A DNA stretch of 64,000 nt from the NCBI RefSeq assembly GCF_015351595.1, contig NZ_JADKPT010000012.1, positions 62,001 to 126,000 of the forward strand, in the 5' to 3' direction. Shown piece after piece: positions 8,554-17,215 of this stretch; the stretch's first letter is position 1; the number at the start of each line of letters is the position of its first letter. The position numbers were made by a program, and so were the translations under genes. The stretch is from Flavobacterium sp. LC2016-12. Its GTDB lineage: Bacteria > Bacteroidota > Bacteroidia > Flavobacteriales > Flavobacteriaceae. Under the pieces are notes generated by a model that had not been told where the DNA came from, searched no databases, and was given only the letters and a program-made list of their open reading frames with translations.

Positions 8554-9588
8554 TTAATTGTTGGGATAAAAACCATTTGGTCCTACACCAACGGTTAAAG
8601 TTTTTATTACTGTTCCAGTTGCAGAATATACTGTAACGGTTCCATCTGCAGTAAATGCATTTGCATCTCCAGAATATATTTTGCCATCAATTACACCAAA
8701 GCCATAAAAAGTTGACCAGCTGCTGTCTTTAACAGAGAATAAAGCCGTGTCAGAAAAAGTTGTTGCATTCAGGTTTATAGCATAAACACCAGTACCTTTA
8801 GTGTAATAAATTTTATCTCCGTCAATATCCATGTTCAAAGCACCTTTAAGTGTAGTTGATTCTATAGATGTTGCAGTGTCAGTAGAAGTATTGATTTTGA
8901 ATAATTTACTTTTGCTGCTGTTTCCTGCTAATACATATACGCTTCCATTGTTTTCTTCAATAGAGTTTATTCCATCTTCTAGTGTTATCGTTTTAGATAC
9001 AGTATTGTTTGCAGGGTTAATTACGGTAACTTCACTTCCGCTGCCATAAGCAGCATTTGTTATATATAATTTTCCGTTTGCAGTTACGATTTTCTCAGCT
9101 GTTTTGCCCAAAGAAATTGAAGCTACGTAAGCATAAGTTTTAGCATCATAAACAGTTACTGCCTGAGAAATTGCGTTGGTAACATATAATTTATCATTCA
9201 AAACAACGCTGAAACGTGGGTTTTCAAGTTTTTCAGTAATTGTTCCAAGACTTTTAAAAGTATAACGGTTTACAACTTCAACTTCATTAGAATTATTGAT
9301 TACAATAAAAGCTTTTTCATTGCTGAAAGTCATTGATTGTGCTACATCACCCAATACTGCTGTAGTATTTACCACTTTGAAAATGTCATTTTGAAAAGTA
9401 GCTAAATCATTAGAAATGAAAGATACAGAAGCATTAGGATTTCCAAAATTTCCCTCATTTAAAATAAGAATTCCGTTATCATATGCACCCAGCGGAGTGT
9501 CAATGTTGTCATTGTTGTCATCACTGCTACAAGAAGCAAATAAAAATGCCGATGCAATAATTCCTAAATAAAGATTTTTTAATTTCAT
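8554..9588 (-). CDS. BtuG-like beta-propeller lipoprotein, cobalamin capture
   Basis: 344 residues. The lipobox FASC puts the lipidated Cys at residue 20, and SSDDNND follows, an acidic run typical of surface-exposed flavobacterial lipoproteins. The body has repeated blades of the YncE/DUF5074 type (for example KLYVTNAISQAVTVYDAKTYAY and KLYITNAAYGSGSEVTVINP). It starts 3 bases after btuB and is under the same riboswitch. In Bacteroides the equivalent gene next to btuB is BtuG, a propeller that binds B12 very tightly and hands it to BtuB. The function is inferred from fold and context. Confidence 0.75.
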   Translation of the reverse strand: MKLKNLYLGIIASAFLFASCSSDDNNDNIDTPLGAYDNGILILNEGNFGNPNASVSFISNDLATFQNDIFKVVNTTAVLGDVAQSMTFSNEKAFIVINNSNEVEVVNRYTFKSLGTITEKLENPRFSVVLNDKLYVTNAISQAVTVYDAKTYAYVASISLGKTAEKIVTANGKLYITNAAYGSGSEVTVINPANNTVSKTITLEDGINSIEENNGSVYVLAGNSSKSKLFKINTSTDTATSIESTTLKGALNMDIDGDKIYYTKGTGVYAINLNATTFSDTALFSVKDSSWSTFYGFGVIDGKIYSGDANAFTADGTVTVYSATGTVIKTLTVGVGPNGFYPNN

Positions 9589-9591
9589 GTT

Positions 9592-11427
9592 TTAATAATT
9601 AAGGTTTAAATAAATAGTCAAGTTTCGCCCTGGCATATAGCGACTAGGCAACGCTTCGTATTTTTCGTTCCAAAGATTGGCTGCTTTTACACCTACTTTG
9701 AAAATGTTTTTTTTGCTAAAATTGTAATCTACACCAATATTGGAAACATTGTACGCATCCAGAATGTATTTTGGATTATTGTCAGATGTGGTGAAAATTT
9801 CTCCCGTATACATAATCTGATAATAGGCCGAAAGTTTCTTGTAGTAATAAGATAATGAACCTGTCAATTTGTGGTATGGGACATAAAACAATTGTTTGTC
9901 GTTTTTATCGTCACGAGAAACAGTGTAGGCATACGTTCCGCTAAAATCAAAAGTATGTTTGTTGAATGATTTTTTCCATCCGACAAGTGCTTCTGCACCA
10001 TAAATAGTGACTTTGTCAGTATTTACAGGAGTCCACATCGATCCATTAGTAGGCAGCCAGCGAATCATATCTTTAATCTTCATTCCGTAAGCTGTTAGAG
10101 TTAATCGAAAATCTTTATAATGAAATTCATTTCCTATTTCTGCCTGATACGAACTTTCAGGTTTTAAATCAGGATTTCCACTTCCTTCCCAATACAAATC
10201 GTTAAATGTTGGAACCCTGTAGTTTCGGGATAAATTAAATTTAAGCTGATAGAACTCTGAAAAATTATATCTTGAACCAACAGAAAAAAGAACAGGACTC
10301 TTATAAGCATCTGAAACTTCTTTTCTGGCGCTCATTTCATAATTCCATTTCTCAGTCAGCGTATGTTTCCATAAAAGGCTTGCTCCGCCAATTTCACGAC
10401 TGCTTTTTCCAATTCCGGAGCCAAGACCGTCATTTTTTGTATAATCTAAAATCGTACTGATTTTCATCGTAGAAGACAAGGCGTAATCAAGATCATACTT
10501 TCCGATAAAACTTTTAACTCCTCCGGAAGTATATCCGTCCCGATTTATATCTTCAAAATAATTATAGTGTTCTGTGATGTATGCGAGCCTTACATTAGAT
10601 TCAAACTTATTGAAAGAACTACTCCAGGTTAATAAATTTCGAGTATTGTAGTCCTGATATTTTGTTTTGGTAGCATTAGGTGAGGTAAGCGAAAAGTGGC
10701 GTTCGCCATCAAATATTTCGCTGTAGAATTTAATGCTGTTTTTGGTGTTTATTTTATATCCAATGGCGGCATCAATCGTATTATTGTAATACTGTCCATT
10801 TGTGTTCCATGCGTCCTGGCCTACAAATCTAAAATCATTATCAGAACTGTTTCTGGTAAAACTGGCGTCAACGCTCCATTTTTTTGTGGAGGCTGTAATG
10901 CCGTAAACTGCACTTATAGTATTGAACTCTCCATAATAAATCTGAAAATCATTTTTGAAGGTATCTGTGAATTTCAAATCGTTATTCAGGTGAATCGTTC
11001 CACCAATTGCGCCACTTCCATAAACCACACTTCCTCCTCCGGCTTTTACATCAATTGAGTTGAAACCACGAGTTGAAATCGTATTGAAATCAGCCTGCCC
11101 TAAAAGTTGTGAATTTACATTTATCCCGTTCCATACCACAACAGTTTGTTGTGAAGTAGTTCCTCTAAACGATGGAGAAGAGGTCATACCGAGACCATTT
11201 TCTTTAAAATAAATAACAGTATTATAATTTAAAAGAGAGGTTAGCGAAGCTTGATTCTTGTTGATAATAGAATCGTTCAGCCTTTGTATTGATTGTGTAT
11301 TGGAGAAATTTTTAAGATTTGAATCAGAAACTATAACTTCTTTCAGTTTATTAATAGAGTCATTCTGCGCCGACATAATCTGGCACAACAATAGCAGGCA
11401 AAAAGCGAAAAGTTTTTTTAAAGTCAT
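9592..11427 (-). CDS. btuB: TonB-dependent vitamin B12 receptor, BtuB type
   Basis: 611 residues from the ATG at 11427. The open frame runs 42 codons further upstream, but that stretch is the riboswitch and is not credible coding sequence. The signal peptide is LKKLFAFCLLLLCQIMSAQ. The plug follows (residues about 35-150, with PSFRGTTSQQTVVVWNGINVNS and GAGGGSVVYGSGAIGGTIHL-type signatures), then a 22-strand barrel ending RNLTIYLNLNY. Length equals E. coli BtuB (614). B12 specificity is supported by the cobalamin riboswitch directly upstream and the adjacent cob genes. Confidence 0.92.
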   Translation of the reverse strand: MTLKKLFAFCLLLLCQIMSAQNDSINKLKEVIVSDSNLKNFSNTQSIQRLNDSIINKNQASLTSLLNYNTVIYFKENGLGMTSSPSFRGTTSQQTVVVWNGINVNSQLLGQADFNTISTRGFNSIDVKAGGGSVVYGSGAIGGTIHLNNDLKFTDTFKNDFQIYYGEFNTISAVYGITASTKKWSVDASFTRNSSDNDFRFVGQDAWNTNGQYYNNTIDAAIGYKINTKNSIKFYSEIFDGERHFSLTSPNATKTKYQDYNTRNLLTWSSSFNKFESNVRLAYITEHYNYFEDINRDGYTSGGVKSFIGKYDLDYALSSTMKISTILDYTKNDGLGSGIGKSSREIGGASLLWKHTLTEKWNYEMSARKEVSDAYKSPVLFSVGSRYNFSEFYQLKFNLSRNYRVPTFNDLYWEGSGNPDLKPESSYQAEIGNEFHYKDFRLTLTAYGMKIKDMIRWLPTNGSMWTPVNTDKVTIYGAEALVGWKKSFNKHTFDFSGTYAYTVSRDDKNDKQLFYVPYHKLTGSLSYYYKKLSAYYQIMYTGEIFTTSDNNPKYILDAYNVSNIGVDYNFSKKNIFKVGVKAANLWNEKYEALPSRYMPGRNLTIYLNLNY

Positions 11428-11469
11428 AATTTCTACACTCTTTTTCCCGAGAGTTCGATATTTGTTATA

Positions 11470-11616
11470 AAGGCAGGTCTCCTGGCTTGCGTCTTGTTGT
11501 TTACCTTCCCATTCGCCGGGGCGAGCAGTGGTTTTGTAGTTAACAACAAGCATTCTTTTCAGAACTTAGCTTACAGTTGCGGGTACAGCTCAAGATTTTA
11601 CTTGATTCCCTTTTAA
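11470..11616 (-). promoter_or_regulatory. Cobalamin riboswitch controlling btuB
   Basis: The minus strand carries the conserved cobalamin aptamer blocks: AAAGGGAA near 11613-11606, GAGCTGTACCCGCAACTG, the B12-box region GCAAGCCAGGAGACCTGCC near the 3' end, and a paired arm between them. It lies in the 301-base gap between cobC and btuB. A small stem (AGAGT/ACTCT equivalent, 11437-11454) sits just before the btuB start and could belong to a translational expression platform. Adenosylcobalamin binding would lower btuB and BtuG expression. Confidence 0.92.
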
Positions 11617-11728
11617 TGCATTTTTAATATAAAAATACAACCTTAAATTTCGGGCAAAGATAAAGTTAAAAATATTGAATTATCAAATTTGTTTTACTTT
11701 TTAAGTCAAATTCTGAACAAAATTGGGC

Positions 11729-12265
11729 TTAGAGCTCAATTTTAATGACTTCGCCAAAATCTGCCTTGTTTTGAAAAGCATCTTTTAATGGCAAAGAAGT
11801 ATGATGACATAAGATACTTCTTATTATTCCGGCATGACAAACGACAACAATAGGTTGTTTAATTTTTTTTGAAACCAAATCGGATAAAAACGACTCGGTA
11901 CGTTTGTGCAATAAAACAAAAGATTCTCCATTTGAAGCAGGAACATTTACAAAATCTTCCATCCACGGATTGAGTTGTTCGGGCTGAATGTCATTCCAGT
12001 TTTTCATTTCCCAATCACCAAAATTCATTTCCATCAAACGCTTGTCTTCCTGATACGATAGCGTTTTAATGTTGTCCTGAATATATTGAGCCAAAATTAC
12101 ACATCGCTTCAATGGACTTGAAAAAAGAATTGCTTCTGAAGGCAATTGCGAAAGAATAGTTTCAAAAATGGAATCGAATGGTTCTGCTAAATCGACATCA
12201 GATTGTCCGTAACAAATGCCTTTTTCGCAAGCAGTTTCGGTATGACGAACTAAATAAATTTCCAT
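11729..12265 (-). CDS. cobC: Alpha-ribazole phosphatase
   Basis: 178 residues. It is a histidine-phosphatase fold enzyme with the RHTE catalytic motif at residues 7-10, a second arginine region (FSSPLKRC) and the distal histidine in VVCHAGIIRS. In this setting it would remove phosphate from alpha-ribazole phosphate or adenosylcobalamin phosphate in nucleotide-loop assembly. It overlaps cobS by 16 bases. Related phosphoglycerate mutases share the fold. The cob context makes CobC the best reading. Confidence 0.88.
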   Translation of the reverse strand: MEIYLVRHTETACEKGICYGQSDVDLAEPFDSIFETILSQLPSEAILFSSPLKRCVILAQYIQDNIKTLSYQEDKRLMEMNFGDWEMKNWNDIQPEQLNPWMEDFVNVPASNGESFVLLHKRTESFLSDLVSKKIKQPIVVVCHAGIIRSILCHHTSLPLKDAFQNKADFGEVIKIEL

Positions 12266-13047
12266 ATCAAAAGAAAGCTTAGATAATAAACAACTTCACA
12301 CACCTGTTGTGTCGCGCCAAGGCAATCTCCAGTGTAGCCATCAATCCATTTTTGGAAATAACGGGCCAAAAAGTAACGTGCTATAAAAACGGGAATTATA
12401 ACGAGAAGGAAATTGTAATGAAAATAGGAGAGGACTAATAACGGTAATAATCCAAAGATAAAGGATCCTAAAATTTCTTTCCAGGTATGTTTTTTTGCAA
12501 TTGGTTTGCTTTTGCTGGTCGCGTCATCTCTGGAGTATTCGTGTGTAAAAGTAATACTGATGGCAGCTAAACGACTCAAAGCATGAGCAGATATAAACAA
12601 AAGAAAAACTTGTAGAAGTCCCATTGGATTTTCCATCTGAAAAAGAGAAATCGATTGGGAAAGCAATTTGAACTTTAGTAAAAATAATAAAATCAAACCA
12701 ATCGCACCATAAGCACCAATGGCGCTGTCTTTCATAATCATTAAAATTTTTTCTTTAGTCCAGCCTCCGCCAAAACCATCACAAACATCTGCAAAGCCAT
12801 CTTCGTGAAAAGCACCGGTTGTTAGAATGGAAGCGATAATTGCTAAAATAACTGCAATTTCAACAGAAAGAAACTGAGCGAAAATATAAAAAGCCAAAAA
12901 AGAAATGCTTCCAACAATCCATCCAATAAAAGGAAAATAACGTGAAGCTTTATTTAAATAATCAGGATTATGATCGATGTTTTTTGGACATGGAATTCGG
13001 GTATAAAACATTAAGCAGGTAAAGAAAATATGTAGTTCTTTTTTCAT
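12250..13047 (-). CDS. cobS: Adenosylcobinamide-GDP ribazoletransferase (cobalamin synthase)
   Basis: 265 residues. Polytopic membrane enzyme that joins adenosylcobinamide-GDP to alpha-ribazole (phosphate). The CobS/CobV signatures are visible: FYTRIPCP near the N-terminus, FHEDGFADVCDGFGGG (residues about 80-95, metal-binding aspartates) and KDSAIGAYGAIGL. Several hydrophobic helices cover the rest, and the C-terminal GYTGDCLGATQQ is conserved. It is 51 bases after the bluB-cobT fusion and overlaps cobC. Confidence 0.93.
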   Translation of the reverse strand: MKKELHIFFTCLMFYTRIPCPKNIDHNPDYLNKASRYFPFIGWIVGSISFLAFYIFAQFLSVEIAVILAIIASILTTGAFHEDGFADVCDGFGGGWTKEKILMIMKDSAIGAYGAIGLILLFLLKFKLLSQSISLFQMENPMGLLQVFLLFISAHALSRLAAISITFTHEYSRDDATSKSKPIAKKHTWKEILGSFIFGLLPLLVLSYFHYNFLLVIIPVFIARYFLARYFQKWIDGYTGDCLGATQQVCEVVYYLSFLLIWKFI

Positions 13048-13098
13048 TTAAGAATGTTATTTTTAATTGGCATTGAAATTTGTTATTGCCATTTATAT

Positions 13099-14778
13099 TT
13101 ATTTCTTGCTAACCCCGGCACTCTCAAAACTAGCCATTTCGTTCAAAAAAGCTTCCGCCGATTTCAAAATAGGAAAAGCAATTGCACAGCCCGTTCCTTC
13201 GCCCAGACGCAAATCTAAATTTAAAATTGGTTTTGCATTCAAATATTGAAGTAATTTTTGATGTGCCTGTTCAGCAGAGCAATGACAAAAAACTGCATTT
13301 TTAATTATGGAAGAATTTATTTTTGAAGCAATTAAAAAAGCCACACTGCAAATAAAACCGTCCACTAAAATCAGCATTTTGTTTTCAAACGCTGTCAGCA
13401 TTCCGCTTGCCATTTGTATAATTTCGAAACCTCCAAAATAAGCCAGTTGTTCTTTTAAATTGGCTTGACCGGAATAATTTTCAATGGCGCTTTTTAGGAA
13501 TTCCTGTTTCTGAAGTAATTTTTGGTTTTCAACTCCGGTTCCTTTCCCAACACATTCTTCAATCGAAAAACCGGTTAAAAGGCTCATTAAAACAGAAGCC
13601 GTTGAGGTATTTCCAATTCCCATTTCACCAAAACCAATGCAGTTTGAACCTGTTTTTGCGATATTTTCAACTATGGCTTTTCCTTTTTCAAAACACAATT
13701 GTAATTCGGTTTCGCTCATCGCAGGAGCGTGTAGGAATGATTGAGTTCCTTTTGCAATTTTAGCATTAATCAAATTAGCGTTGGTCGGAAAATCATAATT
13801 AACGCCTGAATCTACAATGGACAACTGAATGTCATTCTGTTTACAGAAAACGTTTATTGCCGCACCGCCTTCCAGAAAATTACCAACCATTTGTCGTGTT
13901 ACATCTTGCGGATAAGCACTCACACCATGATTTGCAATTCCGTGATCTGCCGCAAAAACAATAATATTCGGATTTACAATTTTGGGATTTAAATTTTCAA
14001 AAACCGTCGCCATCTGAAAAGCTAAAGTTTCCAAAGTTCCCAAAGCACCTACAGGTTTAGTTTTACAGTCTATTTTTTCTTGTAATGCTTTGCTGAAATC
14101 ATTTTTGTTTTCACTTTCGGTTTGAATTTTTAATTTCAAATCAGAAATATAACTTTCTGTTACATTTTTGATTTCTGAACAAATAGGAGCTTCCGATTTT
14201 TGTTTCCAATGCAATTGCTGCAACATGGGCTGATTGTTGTAATTCGTTGCCGGTTTTCCAACGCAGAAATAACCCAAAGGTTCAATGTTTTCTGGTAAAT
14301 CGAGTATTTTTTTAAATTGATGATAATTTAAAATCGAAACCCAGCCCATACCATAACCCTGATCGGTAAGGGAAAGCCAAATATTCTGAGCCGCACAAAC
14401 CGAACTAAATTTAACCGCTTCATTACTGCCAACAGTTCCAATCGTAAATTGATTTAAAACAGAGCGGTCGTATGCAATAATAAGTCCAATTGGTGCTTCT
14501 TCAATAGCTTCAAGTTTCAGGGATTTATAGTGTTCTTTTTGTTCCGGATTATCGGTTAGCGATTCGGCTTTTTTATTATAATCCAAAAATAAATCTTTGA
14601 TAGCACTTTTTACTTCTGCAGCTTTGATGATATAATAGCGCGTAGCATCCGTAAGCCCAACAGAGGGTGCCCAATGTCCGGCCTGTAAAGCTTTTTCAAT
14701 CACTTCATCAGGAACTTCATCAGTAGTAAAATGTCGGGTATCACGACGCGATTTTAAAATATCATCTAAATTAGTCAT
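13099..14778 (-). CDS. bluB-cobT: Fusion of 5,6-dimethylbenzimidazole synthase (BluB) and CobT
   Basis: 559 residues from the ATG at 14778. Twelve upstream in-frame codons overlap a repeat and are left out. Residues 1-200 are a BluB-type flavin enzyme (SRRDTRHF, GHWAPSVGL, GYGMGWVSI) that makes the lower ligand 5,6-dimethylbenzimidazole from FMN. Residues 212-559 are CobT, nicotinate-nucleotide:dimethylbenzimidazole phosphoribosyltransferase (AADHGIANHGVSAYPQDVT, GEMGIGNTSTAS, CVGKGTG, HCSAEQAH). The catalytic glutamate is in GEGTG (E527). Ligand synthesis and activation are therefore on one chain. Both active-site sets look intact, so the fusion is probably functional. Confidence 0.93.
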   Translation of the reverse strand: MTNLDDILKSRRDTRHFTTDEVPDEVIEKALQAGHWAPSVGLTDATRYYIIKAAEVKSAIKDLFLDYNKKAESLTDNPEQKEHYKSLKLEAIEEAPIGLIIAYDRSVLNQFTIGTVGSNEAVKFSSVCAAQNIWLSLTDQGYGMGWVSILNYHQFKKILDLPENIEPLGYFCVGKPATNYNNQPMLQQLHWKQKSEAPICSEIKNVTESYISDLKLKIQTESENKNDFSKALQEKIDCKTKPVGALGTLETLAFQMATVFENLNPKIVNPNIIVFAADHGIANHGVSAYPQDVTRQMVGNFLEGGAAINVFCKQNDIQLSIVDSGVNYDFPTNANLINAKIAKGTQSFLHAPAMSETELQLCFEKGKAIVENIAKTGSNCIGFGEMGIGNTSTASVLMSLLTGFSIEECVGKGTGVENQKLLQKQEFLKSAIENYSGQANLKEQLAYFGGFEIIQMASGMLTAFENKMLILVDGFICSVAFLIASKINSSIIKNAVFCHCSAEQAHQKLLQYLNAKPILNLDLRLGEGTGCAIAFPILKSAEAFLNEMASFESAGVSKK

Positions 14779-14787
14779 GTTGTTGGG

Positions 14788-14901
14788 GTTAAAATTCCAA
14801 TAAAAAAAATCCAAAATCCAATTTAAAAAATCAATCTGAATGTTTGAATTTATGTAAAGTTAAGGCAGTGCCTTGGAATTTGGAATTTAAAATTTGGAAT
14901 T
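14788..14901. repeat. Intergenic inverted-arm repeat (ATTCCAAA type)
   Basis: The gap between cobU and bluB-cobT is filled by low-complexity arms. ATTCCAA/ATCCAAAATCCAA motifs (about 14788-14825) are complementary to TTGGAATTTGGAATTT motifs (about 14873-14900). The transcript could fold into a long, imperfect AU-rich hairpin. No coding potential is seen. Confidence 0.6.
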
Positions 14902-15408
14902 TTATTTAATTTTTACCGGAATTCCAGAAACCATCAAGACAACTTCATCAGCATTTGAAGCCAAAAACTGATTCATCCAGCCTTGTAATTCTGTGAATTT
15001 TCTGCCGATATGAGTGTCGGCATGAACCCCCATTCCAATTTCGTTTGTAACAATAATTAGTGTTGCATTCTCCTGCTTGGCCATCGCAAGAAACTCTTTT
15101 TTTGCTTCTTCCAAACTTGAAGCAACATCATTTTTAGTGTCTACAAAAAAGTTAGTAAGCCAAAGTGTTACGCAATCAATCAATGCTACTTTCCCTGAAA
15201 AATCAATTTCGCTTAAATGTTTTTCTTTTTCAATATTCGTCCAACGCTCATCGCGTTCCTGCTGATGTCGGTCGATTCTATTTTGGAAATCATCGTCCCA
15301 TTTTCGAGCCGTTGCTACATACATCGGCGCGTCTGAGAGTTTTAATGCTAAATTTTGAGCATAACTGCTTTTTCCTGATCGCTCGCCTCCGGTAATTAAG
15401 TAAATCAT
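14902..15408 (-). CDS. cobU: Adenosylcobinamide kinase / guanylyltransferase
   Basis: 168 residues from the ATG at 15408. The longer frame (to 15501) runs into a repeat and is rejected. The P-loop GGERSGKS is at residues 7-14. The CobU guanylylation region RIDRHQQERDERW has its histidine at residue 48. The later motif TNEIGMGVHADTHIGR is also typical. It phosphorylates adenosylcobinamide and adds GMP, the first salvage step before CobS. It lies in the minus-strand cobalamin gene set, after the Cys-rich gene. Confidence 0.93.
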   Translation of the reverse strand: MIYLITGGERSGKSSYAQNLALKLSDAPMYVATARKWDDDFQNRIDRHQQERDERWTNIEKEKHLSEIDFSGKVALIDCVTLWLTNFFVDTKNDVASSLEEAKKEFLAMAKQENATLIIVTNEIGMGVHADTHIGRKFTELQGWMNQFLASNADEVVLMVSGIPVKIK

Positions 15409-15410
15409 TT

Positions 15411-15533
15411 TTTTTGATATGTAAAATGTGAGTTGTGAAATGTAAAATGTGAAATGCAAGCGTTGAATTGTGAAGGACAAAATGATATTCAATAATGACA
15501 TTTCACTTTTTACAAATCACATTTCGCAGCTTA
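15411..15533. repeat. Intergenic inverted-arm repeat (AAATGTGAAATG type)
   Basis: It fills the space between the cobU start and the upstream gene. Left arm 15419-15460 repeats TGTAAAATGTGA and GTGAAATG units. Right arm 15499-15530 carries CATTTCACTTTTTACAAATC-like complement. A related block occurs at 29409-29460. Confidence 0.6.
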
Positions 15534-15534
15534 T

Positions 15535-15897
15535 TTAATAAGGGCAATGACGACAATCATTTCCGCAACAGCTTCCACGTTTCAAATGAAACCAACTAGT
15601 GAAAACAGTATTGCCATCTTCGGTGTAATAATCAATATCTTCAATTAGTTTTGCTGTTTTTGGTAAAGATAATGCTTTATTTTGTAGCGCTTTTTTAGGT
15701 GTCATTGTTTCTACATAAGCATCAATTTTGTCCATGCAGGCTTCTTTGAAGCAAACCGGACAAAGACAATCTCCTCCTTCAGAAAGATTAAAAATGGGAG
15801 GATAATCATTACACCAACATTTGTTTTCAACAGAAATATCCCCGCATCTAAAAATAGTTTCGCAACTCGAACAAATTTTGGTTTTTGTGGTATTCAT
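15535..15897 (-). CDS. Cysteine-rich CWC / DUF5522 protein
   Basis: 120 residues. The N-terminal half has the cysteine-rich CWC pattern (CSSCETIFRCG, CWC, CLCPVCFKEAC). The C-terminal 35 residues match DUF5522 (YYTEDGNTVFTSWFHLKRGSCCGNDCRHCPY in short, ending with C-C-x3-C-x2-C). At least eleven cysteines suggest zinc or Fe-S binding, but the ligand is not known. It heads the minus-strand cobalamin gene set, and a role there is only inferred from position. Function is unknown. Confidence 0.8.
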   Translation of the reverse strand: MNTTKTKICSSCETIFRCGDISVENKCWCNDYPPIFNLSEGGDCLCPVCFKEACMDKIDAYVETMTPKKALQNKALSLPKTAKLIEDIDYYTEDGNTVFTSWFHLKRGSCCGNDCRHCPY

Positions 15898-15965
15898 ATA
15901 TTGTAAAAAATGAGTTTGTTGAGATTTGTAAGAATAAAGGTAAACAAAAAAAATAGAAATTGCCT

Positions 15966-15973
15966 TACCTTTG
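15966..15973 (+). promoter_or_regulatory. Candidate -7 box for btuFC
   Basis: TACCTTTG fits TAnnTTTG on the plus strand about 100 bases before btuF. No clear TTG is found at the expected -33 distance, so this is a weak call. The 174-base gap shows no second cobalamin aptamer. Confidence 0.35.
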
Positions 15974-16071
15974 TCCTCATCAAAAAATTAAATTTTGAAA
16001 TTTTAGTATTCAAAATCTGTGCCGATATTGGGTGTTAACAATTTCAATTTTCAAAATAGTATAACTAACTT

Positions 16072-17214
16072 ATGAAACATTTATTATCTAAAACGTTTTA
16101 TGTTTTGTCTTTTTTTCTTCTTATAAGCTGTAAAAAAAATGAAACTACCGAAGTTGCAAAATCTCCAATTGCTAAAAATAGTATCGAATATGCTTCAGGG
16201 CTTTCCATCGTAAAACAAGAAGGATATTCTGTTGTAACGGTTACCAATCCGTGGCCAAACGCAAATAAAAAGTTCACTTATATTTTAAAAGAAAAAGAAG
16301 GTAAAATTCCTGATAGTCTTCAAACCTATACAACAATCAATGTTCCGTTGGAAACGGTTGTAGTAACTTCAACGACCAATATTCCGTATCTTGAAATGCT
16401 GGATGTGGAAAATAAACTAGTTGGTTTTCCGCATACCGATTATATTTCTTCTGAAAAAACAAGAATATTAATTGATAAAGGGATTGTGAAAAACGTTGGA
16501 CAAAACGAAAAATTAAACATTGAACAATTAATAGATTTATCACCGGATTTAATTGTGACTTTTGGAGTAGACAACAACAATCCGATGCTGGATAATTTGA
16601 AAAAAAGTGGTTTAAATGTTATGATTCAGGCCGATTGGATGGAGCAATCTCCACTTGGAAAAGCAGAATGGATTAAACTATACGGAGCCTTATTTGGTAA
16701 AGAAGACAAAGCCAAAGAATTGTTTGACAAGATTGTTGAAAGTTATAATCAGGCTAAGAAATTAGTAGCTGATAAACCCGCAACAACAACAGTTTTATAC
16801 GGTTCAATGTACGAAGATGTTTGGTATGTGGCAAAAGGGAATAGCTGGGTAGCAAAATTTATGAAAGATGCACAATCTAATTATTTATGGGCCGATTTAA
16901 AAGGTACCGGAAGTGAAGGTTTATCTTTCGAAAAAGTATTAGACAAAGCCAAAACAGCGAATGTTTGGATTGCGTCAGGTTCTTTTCTGACTTTGGCCGA
17001 ATTAGAAAAAGCAAATCCGCATTACAGTGAGTTTGACGCTTTTAAAAATAAATCCATTTATACTTTAGAAAGTAAGTTTGGAGCAACTGGCGGAACTATT
17101 TATTATGAATTGTCACCAAGCCGTCCAGATTTGGTTTTGAAAGATTATATCAAAATTTTTCATCCTGATTTATTGCCTAGTTATGAGTTTACTTTTGCAT
17201 CTAAACTGAATTAA
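16072..17214 (+). CDS. btuF: Cobalamin ABC transporter substrate-binding lipoprotein
   Basis: 380 residues. The lipobox LISC puts Cys at residue 20. The helical-backbone binding-protein fold is visible: VVVTSTTNIPYLEMLDVENKLVG, VGQNEKLNIEQLIDLSPDLIVTF, and the C-terminal lobe from about residue 240. It belongs to the class that captures corrinoids, haem or iron-siderophores. Specificity for B12 is inferred from the adjoining btuC, btuD and cobalamin genes. Length is slightly larger than E. coli BtuF (266), as is usual for Bacteroidota members of this family. Confidence 0.87.
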   Translation: MKHLLSKTFYVLSFFLLISCKKNETTEVAKSPIAKNSIEYASGLSIVKQEGYSVVTVTNPWPNANKKFTYILKEKEGKIPDSLQTYTTINVPLETVVVTSTTNIPYLEMLDVENKLVGFPHTDYISSEKTRILIDKGIVKNVGQNEKLNIEQLIDLSPDLIVTFGVDNNNPMLDNLKKSGLNVMIQADWMEQSPLGKAEWIKLYGALFGKEDKAKELFDKIVESYNQAKKLVADKPATTTVLYGSMYEDVWYVAKGNSWVAKFMKDAQSNYLWADLKGTGSEGLSFEKVLDKAKTANVWIASGSFLTLAELEKANPHYSEFDAFKNKSIYTLESKFGATGGTIYYELSPSRPDLVLKDYIKIFHPDLLPSYEFTFASKLN

Positions 17215-17215
17215 A

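Noticed and set aside
11428..11553. N-terminal extension of btuB
   Set aside because: The open frame continues upstream but is the cobalamin aptamer; the ATG at 11427 directly precedes a normal signal peptide.
15898..16071. Second cobalamin riboswitch before btuF
   Set aside because: None of the aptamer blocks is present; only a weak -7 box is seen.
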